Part shown: piece by piece, positions 53,255 to 60,785 of the stretch | Numbering within the stretch: the stretch's first letter is position 1 | How the letters are laid out: the number at the start of each line of letters is the position of its first letter | NCBI GenBank assembly: GCA_009695065.1 | Contig: SIBR01000015.1 | Span: forward strand, 10,284 to 74,283 | Origin: Opitutus sp. | GTDB taxonomy: Bacteria; Verrucomicrobiota; Verrucomicrobiae; Opitutales; Opitutaceae | Direction of reading: 5' to 3' | Length of the DNA stretch: 64,000 nucleotides | Program-made: the position numbers and the translations under genes | Notes under the pieces: generated by a model | Database searches by the model: none | Told to the model about the DNA's origin: nothing | The model's input: the letters and a program-made list of their open reading frames with translations, nothing else

Positions 53255-54213
53255 GAGGAGGGAGTGGGAAAGCCGAGCCCCGTCTTGATCGCGTCGGTCA
53301 TGCGGACGAAGCGGGCCATCGGCGCAACGTCGTGCACGCGAACCATCGCGCAACCCTTCTGGATGGACCAGACCACGGTGGCGCCGGTGCCTTCGCTGCG
53401 GTCGTCCGGCGTGGTGCCGAGAACTTTTCCGATAGTCGATTTGCGCGAGGTGCCCACGAGCACAGGATGGCCCAAGGCCACGATGCGGTCGAGGTGGTTC
53501 AGTACCTCGAGATTTTGGGCCACGTCCTTCGCGAAACCGAAACCGGGATCGAGCCAGATCTGGTGGGCGGAAATCCCGGCGCGCCCGGCGAGGCCCAGGC
53601 TGAGTTGCAGGTCGAGCAGCACGTCCGTCCAGAAATCGCCGTAGGCCCGGTCCGGGCGGTTGTGCATGAGGATGACGGGGCAACCGAGGCGCGCGACGGC
53701 TTCCGCCATCGGCGTGAGCGGCAGATCGGACTTTCCGGCGCGCAGGGCGGCGATCGCGGCGCGGCGATTGTCGACCGTGAGGTCTTGGGCCAGTCCCCAG
53801 ATGTCGTTGACGATGTCGGCGCCAGCGCGGATGGCGGCTTCCGCGACGCGTGGCTTCATCGTGTCGATCGATAGCGCCGCCGTGGGCCAGGTGCGGCGCA
53901 CGGCGGTAATCGCGGGCAGCACTCGCGCAAGTTCCTCGTCCTCGGTGACGGGTGCGGCGCCGGGTCGCGTGGACTCGCCGCCAATGTCCAACACGTCGGC
54001 TCCGGCGGCGAGCAGCTGACCCGCGCGATCGACGACCGCTTGGGCACTTGGCAGCTGGCCGCCATCCGAAAAGGAGTCGGGCGTGACGTTCAAAATGGCC
54101 ATGATGAGCGTGCGACCCCCGGGTTGCGGGAGCGGACGGCCATGCGGGCTTTGCCAAGTTTGCACGCGGCGACTCGACCCGAGCTTTGGGCCGGTTGCAA
54201 ACCACAGAAGCAT
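53242..54213 (-). CDS. folP: Dihydropteroate synthase
   Basis: A 323-residue TIM-barrel enzyme that joins p-aminobenzoate to hydroxymethyldihydropterin pyrophosphate. The loops of the DHPS active site are visible: IMAILNVTPDSFSDGG (about residues 37-52), DIGGESTRPGA, SIDTMKPRVAEAA, GADIVNDIWG and VLVGTSRKSTIG. A roughly 20-residue insertion-like segment follows VNDIWG (DLTVDNRRAAIAALRAGKSD), longer than in the compact enzymes. ATG 54213 is used; GTG 54222 is an alternative start. It is the first gene of the fol operon. About 290 bases separate it from divergent pabB, with the dyad at 54309-54339 between them. Confidence 0.95.
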   Translation of the reverse strand: MLLWFATGPKLGSSRRVQTWQSPHGRPLPQPGGRTLIMAILNVTPDSFSDGGQLPSAQAVVDRAGQLLAAGADVLDIGGESTRPGAAPVTEDEELARVLPAITAVRRTWPTAALSIDTMKPRVAEAAIRAGADIVNDIWGLAQDLTVDNRRAAIAALRAGKSDLPLTPMAEAVARLGCPVILMHNRPDRAYGDFWTDVLLDLQLSLGLAGRAGISAHQIWLDPGFGFAKDVAQNLEVLNHLDRIVALGHPVLVGTSRKSTIGKVLGTTPDDRSEGTGATVVWSIQKGCAMVRVHDVAPMARFVRMTDAIKTGLGFPTPSSWTA

Positions 54214-54308
54214 TGCTTCCACGACGGACGAAAACGAACGAGAGCTTGAATCGCGGGTTTCCTCACCGCTTGGGCGGAAGCCGCATTCTTCGCCGAGTGG
54301 CGGGCGGA

Positions 54309-54339
54309 CCCATTAGTCAACTAATGGTTGACCAATGGG
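54309..54339. promoter_or_regulatory. Nested palindrome between divergent folP and pabB
   Basis: CCCATTAGTCAAC (54309-54321) and GTTGACCAATGGG (54327-54339) form a dyad matching at 12 of 13 positions around TAATG. An inner dyad CCATTAGT/ACTAATGG (54310-54317, 54320-54327) overlaps it. TTGAC occurs outward on both strands and could contribute to -35 sites, though no good -10 is visible. It is operator-like and well placed to co-control the two operons; the binding protein is unknown. Confidence 0.5.
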
Positions 54340-54504
54340 CTTGTCGCCAGCTTGGGCGGAGGTGGGGAAGGCGTGATGGCGTTGGATTCGCGGGATTCTG
54401 GCTGGGCGGAGCAGCGCCTCGGCGTCAGCCCTTCGTCGCTCGACATGGCCGTTGGGACTCCGACAGGTTTTCCGCGAACACGCCCGGAAGCACCGGGCGA
54501 TTAC

Positions 54505-55986
54505 ATGGAGCCCATTACCTACGAAGACTGGCAGCGCTGGCAGCGGCACGGATGCACGCGGCTTCCGGCTGTTCTCGTTTGTCGCGGCGAACCGCCCCCG
54601 GCCTTGTGGGAAGGCTTCGCGAACCGGCCCGTAACGGCGTTGTTGGAGAGCGCCCGGGGCGGACGCTACACGTATTTGTGCGACCGGCCGGAACGGTTGG
54701 TGCTGGGGCATGCGGAAGGCGCGGAGATTTGGTCAGCCGACGGAACCGCCCGGCTGGACTCGTTGGTTGGTAAACCGCTTGCCGTGCTGGCCGCGTTGTG
54801 GGACGAGACCAAAGTCGCGCGGCCGCAGGGCTGGCCGGCGATGACCGGCGGATTTATCGGGGTGCTCGGATACGATCTGGTGCGAACATGGGAGTGCCTG
54901 CCGGCCCGGGCGATTCGCGACCTGCCGCTGCCGCTCTTTGCGATGATCGAGACGCGCGAGTTGTTCGTTTACGATCACGTCGAGCAGATGCTGGGTATCG
55001 TGATCTGGCGAAACGTTGCGCCCGATTCCCCGATCGCCCTCGCGGACGAATTTGCAGCGGCGCAGCGGGCGGCGAGCGAAGCCCGGGAGCGCTGGCGGGC
55101 AGATGGTGGAGGCCGGTCCTGGAGCGCGGAGCAAGATCGACGCGACGAAGTCAATGTTCCGGCCGATTCGCTCACGCCCGCGGCGTTTCAAGATGCGGTG
55201 CGCCGGGTGCAGGCCTATATCGCGGCCGGTCACACCTATCAGACCAATCTTTCGCTGCGCACGAGCCGGCCGACGCCGATCTCCTCCGCGGCGATTTACG
55301 AGTCGGTGCGGCGGGTGAATCCCTCGCCCTACATGGGACTGCTCCGGCTGCCGGCGTTTTCGCTCATCTGCGGTTCGCCGGAACTATTGGTCCGGCTGGT
55401 CGACGGGAAAATCGCTTCGCGGCCGATCGCGGGCACGCGGCCGCGGGGCGAGGATTCCTCGCGCGACGCGCACCTTTCGACCGAGCTCTTTGTCAACGAG
55501 AAGGAGCGTGCGGAGCACTTGATGCTGGTCGATCTCATCCGCAACGACATCGGACGGGTGGCGGAGTGGGGGAGCGTGATGGTGCGCGACTTCATGACAG
55601 TGGAGCGCTATTCCCACGTGATGCACCTGGTGTCCGGGGTGGAGGGCCGGCTCGCGGCCGGCAAGACTTGGGTCGAGGTGTTTCAAGCCATGTTTCCCGG
55701 CGGCACCATCACCGGCTGTCCGAAGATCCGCACGATGGAGATCATCGAGGAACTCGAGCTCGTGGGCCGCGGATTCTACACGGGTTCGCTGGGCTGGATC
55801 AGCTACGGGGGCGATATGGAGATGAACATCGTCATTCGTTCGATGCTGATGATCGACGGAGTGGCGCACGTGCAGGCCGGCGCCGGGATCGTGGCGGATT
55901 CGCAGCCGGCGCGCGAATACGAGGAAGCGACGCAGAAGGCGCGGGCGCTGTGGGTTGCTTGGGAAAGGGCGGCGAGCCATGGCTGA
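54505..55986 (+). CDS. pabB: Aminodeoxychorismate synthase component I
   Basis: A 493-residue chorismate-binding enzyme from ATG 54505 (MEPITYEDWQRWQ). An N-terminal domain is followed by the conserved catalytic half: SLICGSPELLVRLVDG, SRPIAGTRPRGEDSSRDAHL, NEKERAEHLMLVDLIRNDIGRV and FPGGTITGCPKIRTMEIIEEL near residue 400. The last is typical of anthranilate/ADC synthases. It aminates chorismate to 4-amino-4-deoxychorismate, needing PabA glutaminase (not in the window) or ammonia. The pabC overlap and divergent fol operon favour PabB over TrpE. The sequence from 54328 to 54504 is open but not conserved. Confidence 0.92.
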   Translation: MEPITYEDWQRWQRHGCTRLPAVLVCRGEPPPALWEGFANRPVTALLESARGGRYTYLCDRPERLVLGHAEGAEIWSADGTARLDSLVGKPLAVLAALWDETKVARPQGWPAMTGGFIGVLGYDLVRTWECLPARAIRDLPLPLFAMIETRELFVYDHVEQMLGIVIWRNVAPDSPIALADEFAAAQRAASEARERWRADGGGRSWSAEQDRRDEVNVPADSLTPAAFQDAVRRVQAYIAAGHTYQTNLSLRTSRPTPISSAAIYESVRRVNPSPYMGLLRLPAFSLICGSPELLVRLVDGKIASRPIAGTRPRGEDSSRDAHLSTELFVNEKERAEHLMLVDLIRNDIGRVAEWGSVMVRDFMTVERYSHVMHLVSGVEGRLAAGKTWVEVFQAMFPGGTITGCPKIRTMEIIEELELVGRGFYTGSLGWISYGGDMEMNIVIRSMLMIDGVAHVQAGAGIVADSQPAREYEEATQKARALWVAWERAASHG

Positions 55987-56902
55987 CGCGGCGCCACGCG
56001 CCGGCCAACCGGTCGCTTATCAGAACGGGCGAATCGTGCCGGCGGTTGGGGCGGGGTTGCCGGTCGACGATCACGGCGTGTTGTTTGGGGCGGGATTCTT
56101 CGAGACTTTTCGCACGAGTGGCGGCCGCCCGCTACTGTGGGATCAGCACCGGCGCCGTCTGCGGCAGGCCTGCGCGGTGGCGCGGATCCAGTTGCCTCCT
56201 GCTTTTCTCGCGACCGATGAAACACGAGTACGCGAGGCGGTCACGACGTTGTTGGAACGGCACGGACTGGCCGATGCGGTTTTCCGCTACACGGTGACGG
56301 CGGGAAATCTGTCCGTGGCCCGCGATGGCGCGGGCTACGACCAGCCGGCCGAGCTGCTCACGCTGCGTCCGCTGCCGCCGGCGGCGCCGGTGGAGGGTGT
56401 GGCGCTGCGGCTTTTGAAGCTGGCGCGCGACAACGGCGAATGGCTGCCCCGGCCGAAGAGCCTCAATTACCTGAACGCCCTGTTGGGCGCCGCGGAATTA
56501 AAACCGCGCGCCGCCGCGGCGAGTGATGAAGGCCTGTTTTTAACGCGCGACGGCCGCCACGTGGTGGAAACTGCGCGGCAGAATGTGGCCTGGGTGAAGG
56601 GCGGGCGCTGGTTTTTCCCCGATCCGGCCCTAGGTGCGGTGGCCGGCACCTGCTGGCAATGGCTGCTCGATTCCGGGATCGAGGCGGAACCGTGCCGCGC
56701 GGGTCTGGAAGAGTTGATCGGTGCCGAAGCGGTCGTGGTGATGAATTCGGTGCGCGGTGTGACGCCGGTGCGCGTGCTTTGGGATGTGCCGGATCGCGTG
56801 GTGCTCGGCTCTTGGGAGTCGCACGCTCATCCCCTGGTTACCGCGCTGGGACGGCGTTGGAGCGATCTCGTGGATGCGGCACGTGAAGGTTGTACGCCGT
56901 AG
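55979..56902 (+). CDS. pabC: Aminodeoxychorismate lyase (class IV aminotransferase fold)
   Basis: A 307-residue PLP fold-type IV protein from ATG 55979, overlapping pabB's stop by 8 bases. Landmarks are VDDHGVLFGAGFFETFRTSG, the phosphate-binding Arg and PLP-Lys region in PRPKSLNYLNALLGAAE (Lys about 161), GLFLTRDGRHVVETARQNVAWV and MNSVRGVTPV. It releases pyruvate from aminodeoxychorismate to give p-aminobenzoate, the substrate of FolP on the divergent operon. D-amino acid or branched-chain aminotransferases share the fold, but the pabB coupling decides. It is followed immediately by an in-frame paralogue remnant (56903). Confidence 0.93.
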   Translation: MADAAPRAGQPVAYQNGRIVPAVGAGLPVDDHGVLFGAGFFETFRTSGGRPLLWDQHRRRLRQACAVARIQLPPAFLATDETRVREAVTTLLERHGLADAVFRYTVTAGNLSVARDGAGYDQPAELLTLRPLPPAAPVEGVALRLLKLARDNGEWLPRPKSLNYLNALLGAAELKPRAAAASDEGLFLTRDGRHVVETARQNVAWVKGGRWFFPDPALGAVAGTCWQWLLDSGIEAEPCRAGLEELIGAEAVVVMNSVRGVTPVRVLWDVPDRVVLGSWESHAHPLVTALGRRWSDLVDAAREGCTP

Positions 56903-57477
56903 GCGGCGGCGGAGGCGCCGCCGCTGCTGAAGGAGGCCATCGCCAGCTGGCTCGGCGAGCCCGACCATTGGGCCTTTACCCAGCGGGCGGTGGAATACGA
57001 CGACGGCCAGCCGCCCACCGACGAGCAGCGGACCGCCTGGGCCAGGCGCAAATTTCGCCACCGGCTGCGCAAGTTCGATTCGCCCATCGGTGAGTTTTTC
57101 GATTTTTCGCGGGGCGGCTGGTGGGTGAGGACAACCGGACGATCCGCTTCGACCTGCCGCTGCGTGGCGCCAGCAGCTGGTTGTTTCCGACCGACAAAGT
57201 CGACGTGATCGCAGCGGTGAACAAAGAAACCCGGGCCCTCGAACACCTGACCGCGCGAGTCCGCGAACCGTTCCGGGTTTTGCTGGGGATCGCCCGGATT
57301 GCGTGGGGCAAACTCGACCTCGATTTCGAGGAGACGGAAGCGGTGCCGGCACCGGCCGAGCCCAGCGGCACGGCCGAGGTGAGTCTCTCGCGCTGGGGCG
57401 AGCGGATCGACTTCACCTGGAGCGATTTCAAACGGGTCACGCCGGTGCGAAGTGCGCCGGCGGCGGCACCGAAATGA
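56903..57477 (+). pseudogene. Broken paralogue of the 57579-58376 protein
   Basis: Directly after the pabC stop, in the same frame, begin about 70 residues (LLKEAIASWLGEPDHWAFTQ, RRKFRHRLRKFDSPIGEFFD). They continue in the next frame after a shift near 57118 with DNRTIRFDLPLRGASSWLFP, DVIAAVNKETRALEHLTARV and WGERIDFTWSDFKRVTP. That second part aligns visually with residues about 150-250 of the next gene (LTFEVPLSKTNN..., VRVNKTGKTLENVSLRLRES..., IDLQRTDFKRVKP). The start codon and signal peptide are missing. A tandem duplicate has therefore decayed while its sister is intact. Confidence 0.75.
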
Positions 57478-57578
57478 CGGTTCGAGCGATGCCCGGATGC
57501 ACGCCGCGCAGCCCGAAAACGGGGTTGCGTCGTTCCGCCCGGGTCGGAACATGCGCCCTTCGGTCGGGCCTAACCAAA

Positions 57579-58376
57579 ATGCATCGGTATCTATTTTTCG
57601 TTTTACTTTTTGCGCTGACGGTTGCGTCGCCGGCCCGGGCGGAGGCTGCCCCGGCCGGTCCGCGCGAGGCGACCGACGCCGAGACGACGATGTTGGAAAA
57701 TGCGGTGAGAAATTTCGCCGCCGACTACAGCCGCTGGGCGTGCACCGAAAGCACCGTCATGCGGGACGACAAAGGAAAGACGAAGCGGGAGTCGGTGGTG
57801 CGCTATGATCCCTCGCGGCCTTATGAAGAACAGTGGACGCCGCTGTCGATCAAAGGCCGGCCGCCGACTTCGCGGGAAATCGCCCGCTACCGGCGCCGCG
57901 GCGAGCAGGCCCGGCACCGGGACGAGAATCCTGAAAAAGATCCCCGCCAGTCGTTGGGCGAGGTCATTCAGTTTGAGCGGGCGACGATCATGACGGACGA
58001 TGCGCAATCCCTCACCTTCGAGGTGCCGCTGAGCAAGACCAACAACGTCCGCTTTCCGCCCGAGAAATTTCAAGTTTTCGTCCGGGTGAACAAGACGGGC
58101 AAGACGCTGGAAAATGTTTCGCTGCGGTTGCGCGAATCCTTCCGGATGAAGCTGCTGGCGAAGGTAAAATCGGGCGACGGCAGTCTCGATTTCACGGTCA
58201 TCGACCCGAAGTTCGGCCCGGCCCTGACGTCGATGCGCGGCGATGCTTCGGTGACGCTGTTTTTCATGAACATCGGCGGCACGATCGATTTGCAACGCAC
58301 CGACTTCAAGCGGGTGAAGCCCTTCAACGACCGTTTCGGGGTCCAGATCGGTCCGCTGAAGGCTTTGGACTTTTGA
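57579..58376 (+). CDS. Exported protein of unknown function (tandem-paralogue pair member)
   Basis: A 265-residue protein from ATG 57579 with a signal peptide (HRYLFFVLLFALTVASPARAEA, cleavage about residue 22). The mature chain begins with helical sequence (AVRNFAADYSRWACTEST), a charged middle (REIARYRRRGEQARHRDENPE) and a beta-rich C-terminus (FEVPLSKTNNVRFP, FQVFVRVNKTGKTLENVSL, GDASVTLFFMNIGGTIDLQ). No catalytic motif or known domain is recognised. The broken copy just upstream (56903-57477) shares the C-terminal half, so the region was duplicated. The protein is probably periplasmic. It is likely transcribed after pabC, but no functional link is evident. Confidence 0.8.
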   Translation: MHRYLFFVLLFALTVASPARAEAAPAGPREATDAETTMLENAVRNFAADYSRWACTESTVMRDDKGKTKRESVVRYDPSRPYEEQWTPLSIKGRPPTSREIARYRRRGEQARHRDENPEKDPRQSLGEVIQFERATIMTDDAQSLTFEVPLSKTNNVRFPPEKFQVFVRVNKTGKTLENVSLRLRESFRMKLLAKVKSGDGSLDFTVIDPKFGPALTSMRGDASVTLFFMNIGGTIDLQRTDFKRVKPFNDRFGVQIGPLKALDF

Positions 58377-58619
58377 CGGCTTGGAGAGCCGGGCTGGCTG
58401 CGGGCACGAGGAGAGTAAAGGCCGGTATCGGGGAACAGCGCTCCCGGATGGCGAAGCATCTATGGGCAGGAAGAGCATTTCGGCGCGTTCGGCCCCGTTC
58501 GCAGCAAACCGGAACCTGATCGCTGCACTGGCTTCCGGAGTGCCGTGCCGGATCGCCGATCTGGAGCCGCTACATTATTCGGAGGATCTATTCTGCCTAC
58601 ACCTCGATCTTCGCGCTCA

Positions 58620-58826
58620 GGATTTCGTCAACGGCCTTAACCAGCGACCAGTGCAATCTTTGGCCACGGGGGCGTCTTTGTCATGCAGGCACCTTATTTG
58701 CTCTTCTATCCGGATCGCAATGGGGACGACGTGCCGGACTCGGATCCTGAAGTGCTGCTCAGCGGTTTCGGCAAACGAGAACTGCTAAATCTCCATGGCC
58801 GATTCAGCCGCACTTTTTTGAAATGA
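58620..58826 (+). pseudogene. Remnant of a PVC-type heme-binding/DUF7133 (membrane-bound dehydrogenase) protein
   Basis: In one frame from 58659 to a TGA at 58824-58826 the DNA encodes FGHGGVFVMQAPYLLFYPDR and GDDVPDSDPEVLLSGFGKRE, matching a conserved stretch of the large DUF7133/glucose-sorbosone-dehydrogenase-like proteins that are abundant in PVC bacteria. The immediately preceding NGL...TSA part is in another frame, and the remaining 700 or so residues are gone. The region 58377-58619 and 58827-58925 holds nothing recognisable. This is a small leftover of an exported oxidoreductase. Confidence 0.65.
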
Positions 58827-58925
58827 ACGAGTAGGGCGTCGCCGGGCTCGGCGCCTTCAATAAAAAATCGCTAAGATCTGCCACTAGCAGCCAAGATTCC
58901 GGGCCGGGCCTGCCCGGGTCGATGC

Positions 58926-59708
58926 TTACGTTTGACCCAATCGTAAGAAGTTCGCCGCATTCCGCCAGGCTATCGCCTCGTAGTCTGCGGGTCGTACCGC
59001 TTGCACATTCGCTAACTTGACCAGCGAGGGTCCGGTATAGTCGAACGGCATGTGCGATCCAAATGCGATCGCCTCTACGCCCAGCGCTTCGATCAGTTTT
59101 GGCACCTCCGGTTGTTGCGCAACCTGCAAACGCGAAAAGTCCAAGAGACAGCGACCCTTCAATCCGGCTTCGACCATCTTGGGCCCATCCAGGCTGAGCC
59201 AGTTCACGAGCAAGAACTTCAACTTCGGATGGGCGCGCGCGGTCTCGAGCAAGGTCTCCAGCTTTAGGTCCTCCACGCGATCCCAGTGGTGTCGCTGCCG
59301 CCTGTCTTCAAAGCGCTGCGTGAGCAGCAACGGCACTCCATACTCGGCAATCCGGCTCAATGCGGCGCGGCCAAACTCGTCGCTGAGGCTATAACCGTGA
59401 TGCTCGGGCACCAGGGTTACAATTTTCATTTTCCAAGTCTCGATCGCTTCCGCCAAGTCGCGCTCCCAACCGACATACTTTGGATTCACCGTCGCCACCG
59501 GGGTTAGCCGGGAAGCGTGCCCCTTGGTTTCTTCAAACAACTCCTGGTTTCCGTCGTGCGCATCGCGATAAAACACCGCGTTGAGGGACGACACGATTGC
59601 GCGGTCGATGCCCGAGCGATCCATCAAACCCAGCATTTTTTGCGCGGTATTGAAGCGCAGGCTGCGAAACGGATAATGCCCGAGATAGCTATTGATATCG
59701 ATGATCAT
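58926..59708 (-). CDS. Amidohydrolase-family protein (downstream partner)
   Basis: A 260-residue protein from ATG 59708, overlapping the upstream gene's stop by four bases (ATGA). It is TIM-barrel-like: IIDINSYLGHYPFRSLRF opens where the metal-binding H-x-H usually stands, but only one His is kept. VTLVPEHHGYSLSDEFG, KFLLVNWLSLDGPKMV, CLLDFSRLQV and FGSHMPFDYTGPSL (the F-G-[ST]-[DH]-x-P element with His in place of Asp) follow. The metal site therefore looks incomplete, and it may serve as a non-canonical or regulatory partner of the neighbour. No signal peptide. GC content here is lower than in the first 58 kb. Confidence 0.75.
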   Translation of the reverse strand: MIIDINSYLGHYPFRSLRFNTAQKMLGLMDRSGIDRAIVSSLNAVFYRDAHDGNQELFEETKGHASRLTPVATVNPKYVGWERDLAEAIETWKMKIVTLVPEHHGYSLSDEFGRAALSRIAEYGVPLLLTQRFEDRRQRHHWDRVEDLKLETLLETARAHPKLKFLLVNWLSLDGPKMVEAGLKGRCLLDFSRLQVAQQPEVPKLIEALGVEAIAFGSHMPFDYTGPSLVKLANVQAVRPADYEAIAWRNAANFLRLGQT

Positions 59709-60646
59709 GTGGTCCTCCGATCCAGCAGTTTCTGCAGATTTCGCCAAAAGATGTCTTCGCGCTGCGTTGGCGTAAGGTCAGCCGACAGGATTTTTCCAAC
59801 GCCGCCTTCCATCGTCATATCTGTCCCGAACAATACGCGATGATGTCCCAATTCGCGGACACAGCGTCCGATGGTATCGTCTTCAAGCACGCTGCCGCTC
59901 GTATCGACGAAAACATTCGGGGACTCGCGCAAGCCCTTGATCGCCCACTCCCAGTCGCCGCCGCCGTTCACGTGGCCCAGAATCAGCAGCAACTCCGGGT
60001 AACGCTTTGAAAGCGCTACGTAATCGAGTGCGTGCGATGTCTTGGGCTGCGATGCCAACGTACGCGGATCGGTGAGAAACGCGGAGTGACCGATGAAGAG
60101 CATTCGGCGCTGAATGCACTTCTCGGCGATCGGATATACAATGGGGTCACTGTACCTAAACTGATTATAGAGCTTCACGCCAATCATGCCTTGGTCGTAG
60201 CACCGCTCCATTTCGTCCAAGGCCGCGGCGCCATTACCGGGCTGCACGAAACAATAGCCAAAAACCCGTTTTGGATGTCGTTTCATTGCCGCCAGCACGC
60301 CGTCGTTACCGGCGCGGACGGCCTCTATATTGGCCATCAGTCCGCCACTGACGGGACGCGAAGAGAAAAGCTTTTCGATGCCGAGCAGGTCGGCCGTCTT
60401 GATGATATCGTCGACGTTCGTCCAGTCTGGATTCGTCTGCGCGCCGCGGAGCGACACGTGGCTGTGCACGTCGAATTTCCTCATGGATCGCCAGTTTTGG
60501 GGTAACCCCACATTATTGGATGTCGGCTGCCGGGAGGCGGCGGTCGTAGCGGCAATCTGTCCTCCGGCGACAGATGCGAGTCCGAATGCCCCAAGCCCGG
60601 CTCCAGCGGACTTGAGAAATTCCCTTCGATTGTTTTTTGATAGCAT
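59705..60646 (-). CDS. Tat-exported amidohydrolase family protein
   Basis: A 313-residue protein with a twin-arginine signal NNRREFLKSAGAGLGAFGLA (residues 5-24). The mature domain has the metal H-x-H site in KFDVHSHVSLRG, the barrel strand GMIGVKLYNQFRYSDP with the carboxylated-Lys-type K, MLFIGHSAFL, LLLILGHVNGGGDWEWA, and VLFGTDMTMEGG with the catalytic Asp. This is a complete amidohydrolase-2 active site. It is the first gene of a two-gene unit with the degenerate paralogue downstream, and is preceded by a TonB receptor on the same strand (139 bases). Together they suggest uptake and hydrolysis of an imported organic molecule; substrate unknown. Confidence 0.85.
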   Translation of the reverse strand: MLSKNNRREFLKSAGAGLGAFGLASVAGGQIAATTAASRQPTSNNVGLPQNWRSMRKFDVHSHVSLRGAQTNPDWTNVDDIIKTADLLGIEKLFSSRPVSGGLMANIEAVRAGNDGVLAAMKRHPKRVFGYCFVQPGNGAAALDEMERCYDQGMIGVKLYNQFRYSDPIVYPIAEKCIQRRMLFIGHSAFLTDPRTLASQPKTSHALDYVALSKRYPELLLILGHVNGGGDWEWAIKGLRESPNVFVDTSGSVLEDDTIGRCVRELGHHRVLFGTDMTMEGGVGKILSADLTPTQREDIFWRNLQKLLDRRTT

Positions 60647-60785
60647 AACGTAGAGTTGAGGGTGGTTGACCAGGAGTTGGTCCGATTCGCCGGGACCGTG
60701 GGGCGGAAATCTTCACGCGGGACCTCCAACTTCCGATCCGGCTTATCACCGAAATGGAAGTTCGACCGCGGTCGGACGGGCGCCT

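Noticed and set aside
58381..58788. Plus-strand open frame of 135 codons beside the DUF7133 remnant
   Set aside because: Only a few residues near NGLNQRP fit the remnant family, and those are from an adjacent frame. The rest is not protein-like.
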